19,302 nucleotides of DNA from NCBI GenBank assembly GCA_002316215.1, contig DCDB01000164.1, positions 1 to 19,302 on the forward strand, given 5' to 3'. Shown here piece after piece: positions 1 through 8,134 of the stretch. Under the pieces are notes generated by a model. That model did no database searches. It was not told where the DNA came from and was given only the letters and a program-made list of their open reading frames with translations. Within the stretch, counting starts at the first letter, position 1; the number at the start of each line of letters is the position of its first letter. This DNA is from Lachnospiraceae bacterium UBA1066. Its GTDB lineage: Bacteria > Bacillota > Clostridia > Lachnospirales > Lachnospiraceae. Position numbers and translations under genes: made by a program.

Positions 1-2401
1 CGAAATTTGTAGGCACCATATCCGCCTGGATTTTCGCCGCCACGGACAGCTCGGAGGCAATCCGCTCTTCTTTCGCCGTCATATCTTTCAAATTGACAAT
101 GTATTTCTGCAAAGATTCAGTCATATAATTAAAGGCCCGGGCAAGGCTTCCGATCTCATCGTCGGTCGACACCTGCGTCCGCTGTTCGAAATTTCCATGG
201 CTTATCTTAAGCACATCCTTTTCGAGATGCTGAAGCGGAGAAGCGATTTTACGTGACAGTACTCCGACAGAATAAGTAACAAATAAAATAATCAGTGCAA
301 ACAGAACAAGGCAGCTGTTTATGATTTGCCGGATGCTTCCGTTAACGGTATTGGCCACCGTCTGCGTATTCGTAGTGATATCGTCCCGTATGGAAACAGC
401 CGGTTTGATAATATTTGACACCGGGCTCATGATGCAAAGCGTCCAGTTCGTAAGCGGTATTTTTGAATAGGAAATGTAAATCGCGTCGCTGCCTTCTCCG
501 ACGCTGGTAATCCCGTCCGTGCCCCCGAGCACTGTCTGGGCCACGTCCTTAATCGGTGTATTGATTGAATCATCATAAATAGTTGCGGTTCCTGAAGACA
601 GACTGTCGACATCTTTGCTTGCAATAATGGCGCCTTCACTGTTTATCAGAGTCGCATAATTTGGATCCACGATGTTGTCATTGACCATGGATGTGTTGAT
701 ATCATTCATCAGGATATCGATACCTATGCAGCCTAAGAAGGTTCCCGAGCTGTTGTAAATAGGCGCTACACAGGTGATCGTAAGTCCCCTGCCGTAGCTG
801 TCCTGATAGGACTTTGTAAAAAATGGTTCTTTCGATTTTTTACCCGCCGTATACCAGTCCCGTTCCCGGAATTCATAATAATTCTCGGTTCCCAGCGTGG
901 CATATTCCGAATTCGGATCGTAGCTGATCAGAAGTCCCGTTTCCGTACCGATGTAAATCGTCGAAATATTCTCACTGCGTGCCGCAATAGAGGCAAAAAC
1001 ACTTTCCAAATTGCCGAGAAGCTTATTTTCACTTTCTACATCTGCATAGGAGAGACTTTCGTTAGCGATGTAACGCTGCATGGCCCATATTCCCGTATTC
1101 TCTTTAACCGGATACTGAACCTCCTTTTCCGGATAGCCGGAAGGATTACTGTACAGAGTCACCGCATAATCCGCTGCATACTGGGCTGAAGAAATATAAG
1201 ATCTCAGCTTCTCTTCCGCGAGGAGTGCTTTATCCGTTGCCGTATTTGTAAGTTCTTTTTCAAGTTCATTTTTCAGTGCGTTTTCACTTACGTCCGCAGC
1301 GGACTGCCCAAGCTGAGTGCTCTTATCAACTGCCGTATTTTTGATACTTGTAATGGAGCCGATACAGATTATCGTTGAAATGACAAGCGCCGTCATACTG
1401 ATGATCAGCGTCATATTAGTCAGTTTTCTGGATACCGTCGACTGCGTTTTTTCGACACCGTTTTTGTCAATATACGTCTTTGTTTCCATATCGGTATAGC
1501 CGATATAGCCCATCACGGTATCATCGACCACCAGCACAGAAAGGACAAAAAGGATGCAGCCGATAATCTGATAGATATTCGCCGGCGTATATTCCTTATG
1601 CATCAGTTTCGAAAGAAACGGATTGGTGATCAGTGTGATAATTATTTCAGATGAAAAAATAAGAGAGGCATTGACCGGCTTTACGTGTTTCTGGCAGCTT
1701 ACCTGAATAAGGCCGTAAAGTGCCCTGATAAACACGCCGAAAAAGAGAACCGTAAGCCAGAACATTTTATCTGTCGGAAATGAAAAGCTTCCTTTTCCGA
1801 TTGCAACTTCTACAGCCCAGCCGCAAAAGCTGAACAGAACGGAAAAAATCAGCTGCGAAAGCGTGAGAACCGCCGCATCTTCCTTTTTCCCTACGATAGA
1901 AATCGATATGACGTAAGTCGCAAAGAAGATGTCCGCGATAATAAGGAAGATGGCATTTACGGACTTAAAGAAAAGGCTGATATCCGCGTTCAGCATAAGA
2001 ATCAGGGCAATAATCGCAACTGCCGAAGCCACTGCGGAACGGAAACTGACCTTTTTCTTAAGCAGCAGAAGAAGCGGCGTTACGAACACAAAGTACATGG
2101 ATACCAGGCTGGAAACGATAACGGAATCGACTCCTTTTGAACCGATGACCAGGAAAAAATTAAATCCGATTACTTCTCCCGAAAGAAGCATTCCTTTTAA
2201 AAGAACCTTCTTGTTTATCTTTCTCAGTTTCTTAAACTGCAGTGCGGCAAGGATCAGAAACCCCACAAGATAAGTAACGAACAAAAAAGAAAAGGTCGAA
2301 ACGGAATCCGGGACGTTCTGAAGGAAAATATACTGAACAGCCGACCATACCGTTATGAGCAGCAATCCCAAGGTAGCAGTGTATTCTTTTTTCAGCTTCA
2401 T
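1..2401 (-). CDS. EamA-dCache-HAMP-SpoIIE-type fused sensor phosphatase (3' end beyond window)
   Basis: About 800 residues are visible; the reading frame is open to base 1. Residues 1-295 are a multi-pass membrane region with the spacing of an EamA/DMT-transporter-like domain. A further TM segment lies near 330-352, followed by an extracytoplasmic region of about 335 residues that reads as a double Cache sensor (for example ERDWY, and GCIGIDI ahead of a second lobe). Another TM at about 691-714 leads to a HAMP domain (SPLQHLEKDV, then DDEIGSLARAFNYM). The last visible residues, ASELSVAAKIQADMVPTNF, are the linker typical just ahead of a SpoIIE/RsbU PP2C phosphatase domain; that domain itself lies outside the window. 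By family knowledge it would dephosphorylate a STAS antagonist in response to an outside signal, and the STAS gene at 17289-16993 is the obvious candidate. The ATG at 2401 has a GAGGTGA ribosome site 7 nt upstream and follows the previous gene by 16 bp. The EamA-to-sensor fusion is unusual. Confidence 0.85.
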   Translation of the reverse strand, partial: MKLKKEYTATLGLLLITVWSAVQYIFLQNVPDSVSTFSFLFVTYLVGFLILAALQFKKLRKINKKVLLKGMLLSGEVIGFNFFLVIGSKGVDSVIVSSLVSMYFVFVTPLLLLLKKKVSFRSAVASAVAIIALILMLNADISLFFKSVNAIFLIIADIFFATYVISISIVGKKEDAAVLTLSQLIFSVLFSFCGWAVEVAIGKGSFSFPTDKMFWLTVLFFGVFIRALYGLIQVSCQKHVKPVNASLIFSSEIIITLITNPFLSKLMHKEYTPANIYQIIGCILFVLSVLVVDDTVMGYIGYTDMETKTYIDKNGVEKTQSTVSRKLTNMTLIISMTALVISTIICIGSITSIKNTAVDKSTQLGQSAADVSENALKNELEKELTNTATDKALLAEEKLRSYISSAQYAADYAVTLYSNPSGYPEKEVQYPVKENTGIWAMQRYIANESLSYADVESENKLLGNLESVFASIAARSENISTIYIGTETGLLISYDPNSEYATLGTENYYEFRERDWYTAGKKSKEPFFTKSYQDSYGRGLTITCVAPIYNSSGTFLGCIGIDILMNDINTSMVNDNIVDPNYATLINSEGAIIASKDVDSLSSGTATIYDDSINTPIKDVAQTVLGGTDGITSVGEGSDAIYISYSKIPLTNWTLCIMSPVSNIIKPAVSIRDDITTNTQTVANTVNGSIRQIINSCLVLFALIILFVTYSVGVLSRKIASPLQHLEKDVLKISHGNFEQRTQVSTDDEIGSLARAFNYMTESLQKYIVNLKDMTAKEERIASELSVAAKIQADMVPTNF

Positions 2402-2417
2402 GTCAGCTCACCTCGCT

Positions 2418-3323
2418 TTAAATTTCTTCTGCAATATACTTTTTCAGTATAATATCCGGCTTATACGACAGCTTCGCTTTGCGAAGTCCCGGAACGCCCA
2501 GGTCTTCTTCCCTGTTTATATACGCATATCCCATCGCGCACATTTTTACGACGTCCTGGTTCAGGACACGGTAAATATCGTCAATCCTGCGGTTTCCTTT
2601 TTCAATCAGCACATCATAGCAGTTTCTGCTGATCGGGGCACCGTATACAAATCCCTGTACGATTCCGTCTATTCTTACGATAATTCCGGAAATTTTCAGC
2701 TCATCAAAGCAGGCGAGCTGCTTTTCAATTTCTCTGTATTCAAGATTCAGCGCTGCTGTATCATGCATCTCCAGAGAATCTGCCAGCCATTTTTCTTCAA
2801 ATGCAAGCACCTCGCCGGTTTTTTCCTTAGTAAGAATGCTCTCTTCCATCCTTCCTTCGTACACACGCCGAAGCAGATTTACATCATATCTTTTCTTGGC
2901 AAACTTACTGCCCGGCAAATTGGCGAGATTTTCCGACCGATGGAGATACTCCGCATAATTCCTTACTTCACGGGCCTGGAACACACCGGGAAACTCCTGC
3001 ATAAGCCAACTGTAGTTATCTTCCGTTATCGTATCAAACCGTACCTTTGAGCCGTTTCCATGTGCATCCCCGATGATATTTTCAACCGCTTTCTTCCTGT
3101 CGCCTGCGCCCATCGGGAACAGATACGTCCTTTTGCCGTTTCCGCACATACGGCTTCTTAAGATATAAAGAAAACCGTTCAGCTCACAGTACTGCGAGCC
3201 GTACTTCTCGTAAAGCGCATACATATTAACGAAAGAATGCTGGCATGAATTTTCACCGTACAAAGAAAAGTATTCCTGTATTCTGTCATAATCATCTATT
3301 TCAGCTTTTTTAAAGGACATCAT
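2418..3323 (-). CDS. DUF2156 / phosphatidylglycerol lysyltransferase C-terminal-like protein
   Basis: About 301 residues, soluble, with no membrane segment. The pattern resembles the GNAT-fold C-terminal domain of lysyl-phosphatidylglycerol synthases (DUF2156): an early SFVNMYALYEKY stretch, a central LPGSKFAKKRYDVN, then IDGIVQGFVYG and a closing LGVPGLRKAKLSYKP. Family members transfer an aminoacyl group from tRNA to a lipid or other acceptor. The stand-alone, TM-less form here may modify a different acceptor. A longer reading starts at GTG 3341, but two ATG codons at 3323 and 3320, preceded by a purine-rich AGAAG stretch, look better; the exact start is uncertain. It lies 16 bp ahead of the sensor phosphatase gene, so the two are probably co-transcribed. 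It follows a terminator closing the RiPP operon. A role in envelope change or self-protection against the exported peptide is inference only. Confidence 0.7.
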   Translation of the reverse strand: MMSFKKAEIDDYDRIQEYFSLYGENSCQHSFVNMYALYEKYGSQYCELNGFLYILRSRMCGNGKRTYLFPMGAGDRKKAVENIIGDAHGNGSKVRFDTITEDNYSWLMQEFPGVFQAREVRNYAEYLHRSENLANLPGSKFAKKRYDVNLLRRVYEGRMEESILTKEKTGEVLAFEEKWLADSLEMHDTAALNLEYREIEKQLACFDELKISGIIVRIDGIVQGFVYGAPISRNCYDVLIEKGNRRIDDIYRVLNQDVVKMCAMGYAYINREEDLGVPGLRKAKLSYKPDIILKKYIAEEI

Positions 3324-3434
3324 CTGTTTTCTTCTCTTCACCTTTCACAGCCCGTAATAGAAAGAACGCGTATGTCAAAATTTTCTCTGTGAAAAAGAAC
3401 CTCTTTGGATTTTTAACACTTGCAGCATTAAAAC

Positions 3435-3471
3435 AAAAAAGCCGCCTTACTATAAAAATAGGCAATCGGCT
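3435..3471 (-). terminator. Rho-independent terminator after the RsbW-like gene
   Basis: Read on the minus strand, an AGCCG arm pairs with CGGCT around an A/T-rich centre that can itself fold (CCTAT...ATAG). The right arm runs straight into TTTTTT. It lies 16 bp past the stop of the RsbW-like gene and so probably ends the main RiPP transcript, leaving the DUF2156 and sensor-phosphatase genes on a separate unit or on readthrough. The ATTG bulge makes the stem imperfect. Confidence 0.6.
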
Positions 3472-3486
3472 TCCGAAAAATATTTT

Positions 3487-3915
3487 CTATGAGATAATTT
3501 TCGTCATCGTAAGAATATTCTGCCCGTTTCTGTATTCGTAATGAAGATTCTGCATCGTTTTTTTTACAATGAAAATGCCGAGCCCTCCGATTTCCCGTTC
3601 TTCCGCCGAAAGCGTTACATCCGGCTCGGTTCCTGTCAGCGGATTAAACGGCACACCGCAATCCCTGAATTCCAGACAGATGCGTTCCGCCTCCACACGT
3701 ATCCCCATTTCGGCATATTTGCTTCCGCTGTAGGAACAGATATTTGTAAAAATTTCATCAGCGGCAACATGAATCTGCCTCTGTACTTTCACGGAACATA
3801 GTCCTTTCAGGACGCTGTCAATAAAACTCTGGATTTTTTCCATTTCACCGGCACTGGCCGGAACCTTCAGCCGGATAAAATCATCTGAGGAAACCCCCTC
3901 ACTGTTGTCTGACAT
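3487..3915 (-). CDS. RsbW/SpoIIAB-like serine kinase (HATPase_c) of a partner switch
   Basis: 142 residues, the normal size for an RsbW-type GHKL kinase. The N-box AADEIFTNICSYS carries Glu54 and Asn58, the G1 box is FRDCGVPFNP (Asp85, Gly87), and the G2 box is IGGLGIFIVKK near 109-119. The family binds a target, usually a sigma factor, and phosphorylates a STAS antagonist to stay bound to that target. The STAS protein at 17289-16993 and the SpoIIE-type phosphatase at 2401-1 would complete the switch. A GTG start at 3945 is open, but the ATG at 3915 has AAGGAG 8-9 nt upstream and is preferred. It follows the metallopeptidase gene by 67 bp and is followed by a terminator, so it appears to be the last gene of the RiPP operon. 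No sigma factor is seen in the window, so its target is unknown. Confidence 0.85.
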   Translation of the reverse strand: MSDNSEGVSSDDFIRLKVPASAGEMEKIQSFIDSVLKGLCSVKVQRQIHVAADEIFTNICSYSGSKYAEMGIRVEAERICLEFRDCGVPFNPLTGTEPDVTLSAEEREIGGLGIFIVKKTMQNLHYEYRNGQNILTMTKIIS

Positions 3916-3982
3916 CCCATTGGGCTCCTTTTCATAGTTAATCACCGACAGCCTTTTTCTCCGCCGATCTGTTTTTTCTCAA

Positions 3983-4843
3983 TTACGAGTCCGTTTCTCC
4001 GTCAATATATTTCTTTCCCCGCAGCTCCCAGTCGATCATGCGTTCAAACAGACCTTCCTTCATATTCCCGGATTCCTGTCCGAAATAACGAACCAGTTTT
4101 TTTGCCTTTTCTTCTGTCTTCGGATATGCTTCTGCCGGCACATAATTTTTCAGGCGTCCTTCATGTCCCGGTAAATCAAACAGAAAGAGGCCTGCCAGCC
4201 TTTCATCATAAATTCCCATTGTTTCCGTAATTCCGATAGCATCAGCAAGAACTTCATCGAAAACAATATCCCTGAGCTCCGGAAACATTTTCCTGCATAC
4301 AAAATGGGTCAGCTCATGATATCTGCGGATTCCCAGAGAAATCCGCAGCCATTCTCCGGCAGAAAAACCGGCTGTTCCGGCAGGCAGTGCACTGTACGGG
4401 CCTTCACTCAGGATAATAAGAGACGTCGTATAATTCTTTTTGTCCTTCGTAAACAGCTTAAATTCGGCATTCCAGTCCGTACCGTCCAAAGATTCGTATT
4501 CTTTCTTATGTTCTTTAATTTTTGACCAGTCATTAATTCCGGAAATAGTTCCCGCACCACAGGTAGCAGGTACGTCTGTATTTTCACACTTACATCCCAT
4601 AATCCGGTAGAAACACTCAAAATCACTCCGGTTCGCCAGGAAGATAATCTCGGCATCACCTGCAGGGGTTCTGACTGATTCCGTAAAATCACGCTCCGTG
4701 CCCGTAAAGTGGTCGGACAGCGTTCCCTGATACTCTTCGCCTTTTCTGGTAATGTTCCGATAGACCGGTGTTTCCGATACGCCCTTTGCCGGAGTAAGAT
4801 AAAGCTGCGGGAAGCGCCGGGCCAAATTCTCAATTACACCCAT
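3983..4843 (-). CDS. Putative gluzincin-like metallopeptidase of the RiPP cluster
   Basis: 286 residues from the ATG at 4843. The key signal is HELTH at 176-180 followed by EVLAD at 197-201, which is the HExxH plus ExxxD zinc-ligand layout of gluzincins with a short spacer. No signal peptide or membrane segment is evident, so it probably acts in the cytoplasm. I do not recognise the family outside this motif pair. A longer frame begins at 4897, but the ATG at 4843 has an AAGGTG site just upstream, inside the end of the SPASM gene, and overlaps that gene by 14 nt. The two are therefore likely translationally coupled and may act together. It could cut a modified precursor, for example a second cleavage beyond the C39 cut at GG, or open the peptide at a modified residue. 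This role is inferred from context only. Confidence 0.6.
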   Translation of the reverse strand: MGVIENLARRFPQLYLTPAKGVSETPVYRNITRKGEEYQGTLSDHFTGTERDFTESVRTPAGDAEIIFLANRSDFECFYRIMGCKCENTDVPATCGAGTISGINDWSKIKEHKKEYESLDGTDWNAEFKLFTKDKKNYTTSLIILSEGPYSALPAGTAGFSAGEWLRISLGIRRYHELTHFVCRKMFPELRDIVFDEVLADAIGITETMGIYDERLAGLFLFDLPGHEGRLKNYVPAEAYPKTEEKAKKLVRYFGQESGNMKEGLFERMIDWELRGKKYIDGETDS

Positions 4844-6158
4844 CACACACCTTTTTTCTTTCTTTTTGCTCGAAATAAAGTTCCAGCAGTTCCTCAAGAT
4901 GCGACCTGAAATAAGTACAGGTTCCGTATTTTACATCCTTCTTCTTATTCGCAAGGCGGGCACGCGGACAGCCGCCGTCGCAGACAGGAAAGAAGAAACA
5001 GGACTTGCATTCTTCGTCTTCCAGATAGGATCCTTCAATCATTTCCTCTGCAACAAGGCCCATATTCCATTGATCCGGCTCATTCACATTTCCCACAACT
5101 TTTTCAGGGATGCCGACATCATCCCAGCATTTATAAATCTCACCTTCCGGCCCGATCACGTATGCGTTTCTTTTCGTCATCGTACAGCCGCCCAAAACCA
5201 TGGATGGAAATACAGGGAGGTCGAAAATCCCGTTCTTATCTGCCTGTTCGCAGAGGAACTCTCCCTTTTTCTCTGAGTCAAAACAGCAGGCGACATCCGG
5301 ATTTGTTTCATCTCCTTCGATATGCACAAAGCCAGGATAGACAGATATACGCTTATCCTTATATCTTTCTTCGATGAAATGATGGACTTTGGTATAATCG
5401 CCTTTATTAGTTTCATCCACATTCATCCGTATATTGACCTTCCCGTCCCATGCAGACTTAAGAAGACCGTCAAGATTCGCAACAATCCTGTCAAATGTTT
5501 TACCGCCGCCCAGCAAAAATCTCCGGCTGTCATGCGTCTCTCTGTCTCCGTCCAGGGTAATCTGAATTGTTTTTATATGAAGATTTTCAAGCTCTCTGAT
5601 TACTTTTTCATTTAAACCATACCCGTTCGTAACAATCATCGCCCGGATACTCTTCCCCAGGGAAGTTATCTTATTATTCAGGCTTAAGATCCGTTCAAAA
5701 GCGAGCAGCGGTTCTCCCCCGTACCAGACCAGCGAAATCTGCTGAACACTTTTTCTTCTTTTTATAAATTCGACAATGTTATTTTCTGTTTCTTCTGTCA
5801 TGAGAGCGAAATCCTTATTCTTCTCATAGCAGTAGGGGCATCCAAAGTTGCAGTTTCTGGTCGGCGCAATGGTCAGCAGCATGACACCGTTATTATAGTT
5901 CGACGACAGCCTTCGCATTTTTAAAATATCGTAAAGTCTGTCGTCTTTTTTCTCATCGACAAGAAATCCCGCAGTCCTCAGATTGAAATATAAGCCGGGA
6001 TCTTTTGAAAAATCATACGCTTCCGGGTTTTCACTGATCGTTTTGATAACTCCAAAAGCAGCTTCCTCCATCTGAAGGAAACTGTTACTTGCCGAATTAT
6101 ATAATAAGAGACCATTTCTTTGTGATTGAAAATAAGTGCTGTATCTGGACCATCTCAT
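4830..6158 (-). CDS. Radical SAM/SPASM RiPP maturase
   Basis: 442 residues. Residues 1-90 form an N-terminal region like the PqqD-type recognition element seen in SPASM maturases. The radical SAM motif is CNFGCPYC (Cys103, 107, 110) with WYGGEP near 145-150. The C-terminal SPASM region has Cys325, 344, 384, 387, 393, 397 and 414 (including CKSC and CDGGC), enough for two auxiliary iron-sulfur clusters; a CDGC near the C-terminus adds two more Cys. Relatives make thioether or C-C crosslinks in precursor peptides, so the Cys-containing cores encoded upstream are likely substrates. The start ATG at 6158 has AAGGAG at 6173-6168. The gene lies 248 bp after precursor 2, across a long inverted repeat, and overlaps the metallopeptidase gene by 14 nt. 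It resembles Cys-rich-peptide maturases such as CcpM in general plan, but I cannot assign that subfamily. Confidence 0.9.
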   Translation of the reverse strand: MRWSRYSTYFQSQRNGLLLYNSASNSFLQMEEAAFGVIKTISENPEAYDFSKDPGLYFNLRTAGFLVDEKKDDRLYDILKMRRLSSNYNNGVMLLTIAPTRNCNFGCPYCYEKNKDFALMTEETENNIVEFIKRRKSVQQISLVWYGGEPLLAFERILSLNNKITSLGKSIRAMIVTNGYGLNEKVIRELENLHIKTIQITLDGDRETHDSRRFLLGGGKTFDRIVANLDGLLKSAWDGKVNIRMNVDETNKGDYTKVHHFIEERYKDKRISVYPGFVHIEGDETNPDVACCFDSEKKGEFLCEQADKNGIFDLPVFPSMVLGGCTMTKRNAYVIGPEGEIYKCWDDVGIPEKVVGNVNEPDQWNMGLVAEEMIEGSYLEDEECKSCFFFPVCDGGCPRARLANKKKDVKYGTCTYFRSHLEELLELYFEQKERKKVCDGCN

Positions 6159-6175
6159 TTTCTTCTGCTCCTTTT

Positions 6176-6288
6176 ATAAATGCTGCAGGAATTGTCCTGT
6201 CTGTCCTTAGCCGTAAAAACCTGATCTGCCAAACTATTGACCTGTGCAGACGCAACGGACAAATCAGGAAATTCCTGCCTGCATTTAT
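6176..6288 (-). repeat. Long imperfect inverted repeat between precursor 2 and the SPASM gene
   Basis: A left arm at 6176-6206 (starting ATAAATGCTGCAGGAATT) and a right arm at 6257-6288 (ending AATTCCTGCCTGCATTTAT) pair over about 30 positions with small bulges. The loop region carries a further small stem, TCTGC with GCAGA. On the minus-strand transcript this would form a long hairpin ending 3 nt before the ribosome binding site (6173-6168) of the SPASM gene. It has no U-tract. It may stabilise the precursor end of the transcript, lower downstream expression, or mask the ribosome site. Confidence 0.75.
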
Positions 6289-6406
6289 GGCATTATATAA
6301 ATCATATCCATTCAGTTACCTGATGACTTGTTACTCCTTCACAGCCGAATACATGCAGCTTTTCAAATATCAGGGTTTGCCGATCCTTCACAGACGCAGA
6401 TTTCCC

Positions 6407-6721
6407 TTATTTCACTCCTGCCTCAGCTGCACATGCATTTCCTGCGCAGGCATCAACAAAGCAAGCGCCACCTGCTACTGCATCAAGTGAATTTTCATCC
6501 AGTTCGCCTGTGATCATATCCGGCAGTACAAACGTCTCTGCATAAGCAGGGTCTTTTTCAATTACCTTTACTTTGAAACCGTCCGGAAGCTTTTTCCCGG
6601 CCACCTTCTCAATTGCTGCCGTAGAGTCTTCCAAAAGTTCCTTTCTGAAATCTGAATCTGTAGCTGCCTTTGCCATAACCTTTTCATACAGCGCATTAAT
6701 TTCTTCCTTTGACCATTCCAT
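6407..6721 (-). CDS. RiPP precursor 2 with NHLP leader
   Basis: 104 residues: an 85-residue leader of the nitrile-hydratase-like (NHLP) type and a 19-residue core. Leader features are a helical start (MEWSKEEINALYEKV), SDFRKELLED, KLPDGFKVKVIEKDPAY, TFVLPD and a final LDAVAGG. Cleavage after GG would release ACFVDACAGNACAAEAGVK, which has three Cys spaced every five residues. The leader aligns position for position with precursor 1, and the core tail is shared with it. A strong AAAGGAGG lies 9 nt before the start codon. The gene sits 36 bp after the epimerase gene. By family knowledge the leader guides modification enzymes and the C39 exporter removes it. There is no YcaO or LanM gene nearby, so the product is not expected to be an azole or lanthionine peptide. 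Confidence 0.92.
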   Translation of the reverse strand: MEWSKEEINALYEKVMAKAATDSDFRKELLEDSTAAIEKVAGKKLPDGFKVKVIEKDPAYAETFVLPDMITGELDENSLDAVAGGACFVDACAGNACAAEAGVK

Positions 6722-6757
6722 AATTCATTTCCTCCTTTATATGATAAATTATTAGTG

Positions 6758-8125
6758 CTACCCTGCCAAAACAATGTATCCCAGATCATACAAAAGCTGT
6801 AACTTTTCTCTGATATACAGCTCGCTGCAATTACGAAGCTCTGCATTACTCAAAACATTTTCAACAGTCTCGGGTTTATCCCGAAGGCGTTCCAGTACCC
6901 TGAACAAAGAATCACAGCCGCTGATAACTCTTTTCACACAGTCACCATGAAATGTAAGATAGTTATTTTCAAAATCAAACGGAAGTTCAATTTTAATTAA
7001 CCGATTTCCCGGCAGGTCCACGGGCATCCACTTTTCAATTAAATAGTGCAGCACACTGCCGTATTCTTCCGCATTTTCAAACGTGCATGTCTCATAAACT
7101 CTCATGCCTAACGGATATTCAACGTCTGGCGGATATGCTGTCACAAGCGATATGTCCTTTCGCAGCATATTTACGACAAAACCATTCACACATACACAAG
7201 ATGTCTTTTCTTCGAACGCCTTGTCCGGGTATCTGCCTTTTAAGTTTCTCGCTCTTCCTGAAAAGCTGTAACTGTATAAAGACTCCGGATTATTAAGAGC
7301 AATCTCAATGCAGGCCAGATCCTCAATTGAAAAGTATTTATATATATTTTTTAATTGTTCAAGCGAAACGACAGAAAATCTGAGCGCCGCGTCGTAAAGG
7401 GCTTCCTTTCCCAGAAGTTCAATAAGTTTTTTAGTCCTAGACACATTTCTCACTGAAGCCACTGTCGTCGTCTGCGGAAAGACATCCAGAATCCCCCTGG
7501 AGTCTGTAATAAATTTTTCATAGTCAGGATTATCAAATGGCTCCGTTCCGAAATAGCAGATAGATGAGCCTGCTATTTCTCCGAGGACCTCCCTTGTGTT
7601 ATGCAAAATTTCCTGCCAGAGTAACTGATTCTTTGGTGTATAGCGAAATACGCCGGATAAGCTTTTCGCATCGAGACAGCAGAACGGGCAATTGCCGCTG
7701 CATCCATCTGCCAGTTCAAAGCATGCAGATATAAAATAGGAGCGCATATGCATTCTCGCGTGAAAACTCTGAAAACCGATACGGCTGCGCTGGCTTCTTA
7801 CCCAGTGTGCATACCTCTCATCCTTTATTTTGTCTAAGTCCGCTCTCCTGTCGACTCTTTCATGCAGGGAATCCATCAGATTTCTGAAAAGCAGCGTATA
7901 TTCGTTCTGCGCCGGATCAGAGGCTGCTGCATTTAATTGCAGCTTTATAGCTTGCTTTGCCGTTTCAGAATCAAGCACCAGATTACTATTCTTTAATGCT
8001 TCAGCTGCATTCTCTTCGAAGCATTCCCGGAAAAAAGGATCCGCATAGTAGAGTTCCAGAAACCTCTTATAATATGCCCATGTCTTCAGCTTTTTGTTCT
8101 GCTCAATCCTGTTTTCATCCTGCAT
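6758..8125 (-). CDS. PoyD-like radical SAM peptide epimerase
   Basis: 455 residues. The radical SAM motif is CSGNCPFC (Cys142, 146, 149) with a GTEP motif near 193-196 in place of GGEP. The N-terminal 60 residues (WAYYKRFLELYYADPFF and what follows) and the later CVNGFVVNMLRKDISLVTA followed by YPLG match what I know of the RiPP amino acid epimerase family typified by PoyD of polytheonamide synthesis. These enzymes take the alpha hydrogen from L-residues and return one from a Cys thiol, giving D-residues. Cys310 or Cys312 in this conserved stretch is the candidate donor. The start ATG is 9 bp after the precursor 1 stop, and the stop codon itself is part of a TAAGG ribosome site, so translation is coupled to the precursor. 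It lies between two precursor genes and probably acts on both. Confidence 0.85.
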   Translation of the reverse strand: MQDENRIEQNKKLKTWAYYKRFLELYYADPFFRECFEENAAEALKNSNLVLDSETAKQAIKLQLNAAASDPAQNEYTLLFRNLMDSLHERVDRRADLDKIKDERYAHWVRSQRSRIGFQSFHARMHMRSYFISACFELADGCSGNCPFCCLDAKSLSGVFRYTPKNQLLWQEILHNTREVLGEIAGSSICYFGTEPFDNPDYEKFITDSRGILDVFPQTTTVASVRNVSRTKKLIELLGKEALYDAALRFSVVSLEQLKNIYKYFSIEDLACIEIALNNPESLYSYSFSGRARNLKGRYPDKAFEEKTSCVCVNGFVVNMLRKDISLVTAYPPDVEYPLGMRVYETCTFENAEEYGSVLHYLIEKWMPVDLPGNRLIKIELPFDFENNYLTFHGDCVKRVISGCDSLFRVLERLRDKPETVENVLSNAELRNCSELYIREKLQLLYDLGYIVLAG

Positions 8126-8134
8126 CTTTTTGCC

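Noticed and set aside
2355..3050. Plus-strand open frame of 231 codons
   Set aside because: It is the complement of the DUF2156-like gene, has no ribosome site and no recognisable domain, and its composition looks like an antisense shadow.
3342..3434. Sigma-A promoter for the DUF2156-like gene from a TTGACA on the minus strand
   Set aside because: The nearest -10-like hexamer, TATTAC, is only 13 nt away, so spacing does not support a promoter call.
4408..4833. Minus-strand open frame of 141 codons in another frame
   Set aside because: It lies wholly inside the metallopeptidase gene, whose frame carries the HELTH and ExxxD motifs. The alternative has no domain features.
4830..6158. Assignment as the CcpM or SCIFF maturase
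   Set aside because: The SPASM layout is similar, but the nearby precursors have NHLP leaders and three Cys, unlike the cognate peptides of those enzymes.
6300..6406. Riboswitch, for example c-di-GMP type, from a GGCAAACC stretch on the minus strand
   Set aside because: Only a short match to GEMM-like sequence is present. The paired arms and conserved partner bases of that class could not be found.
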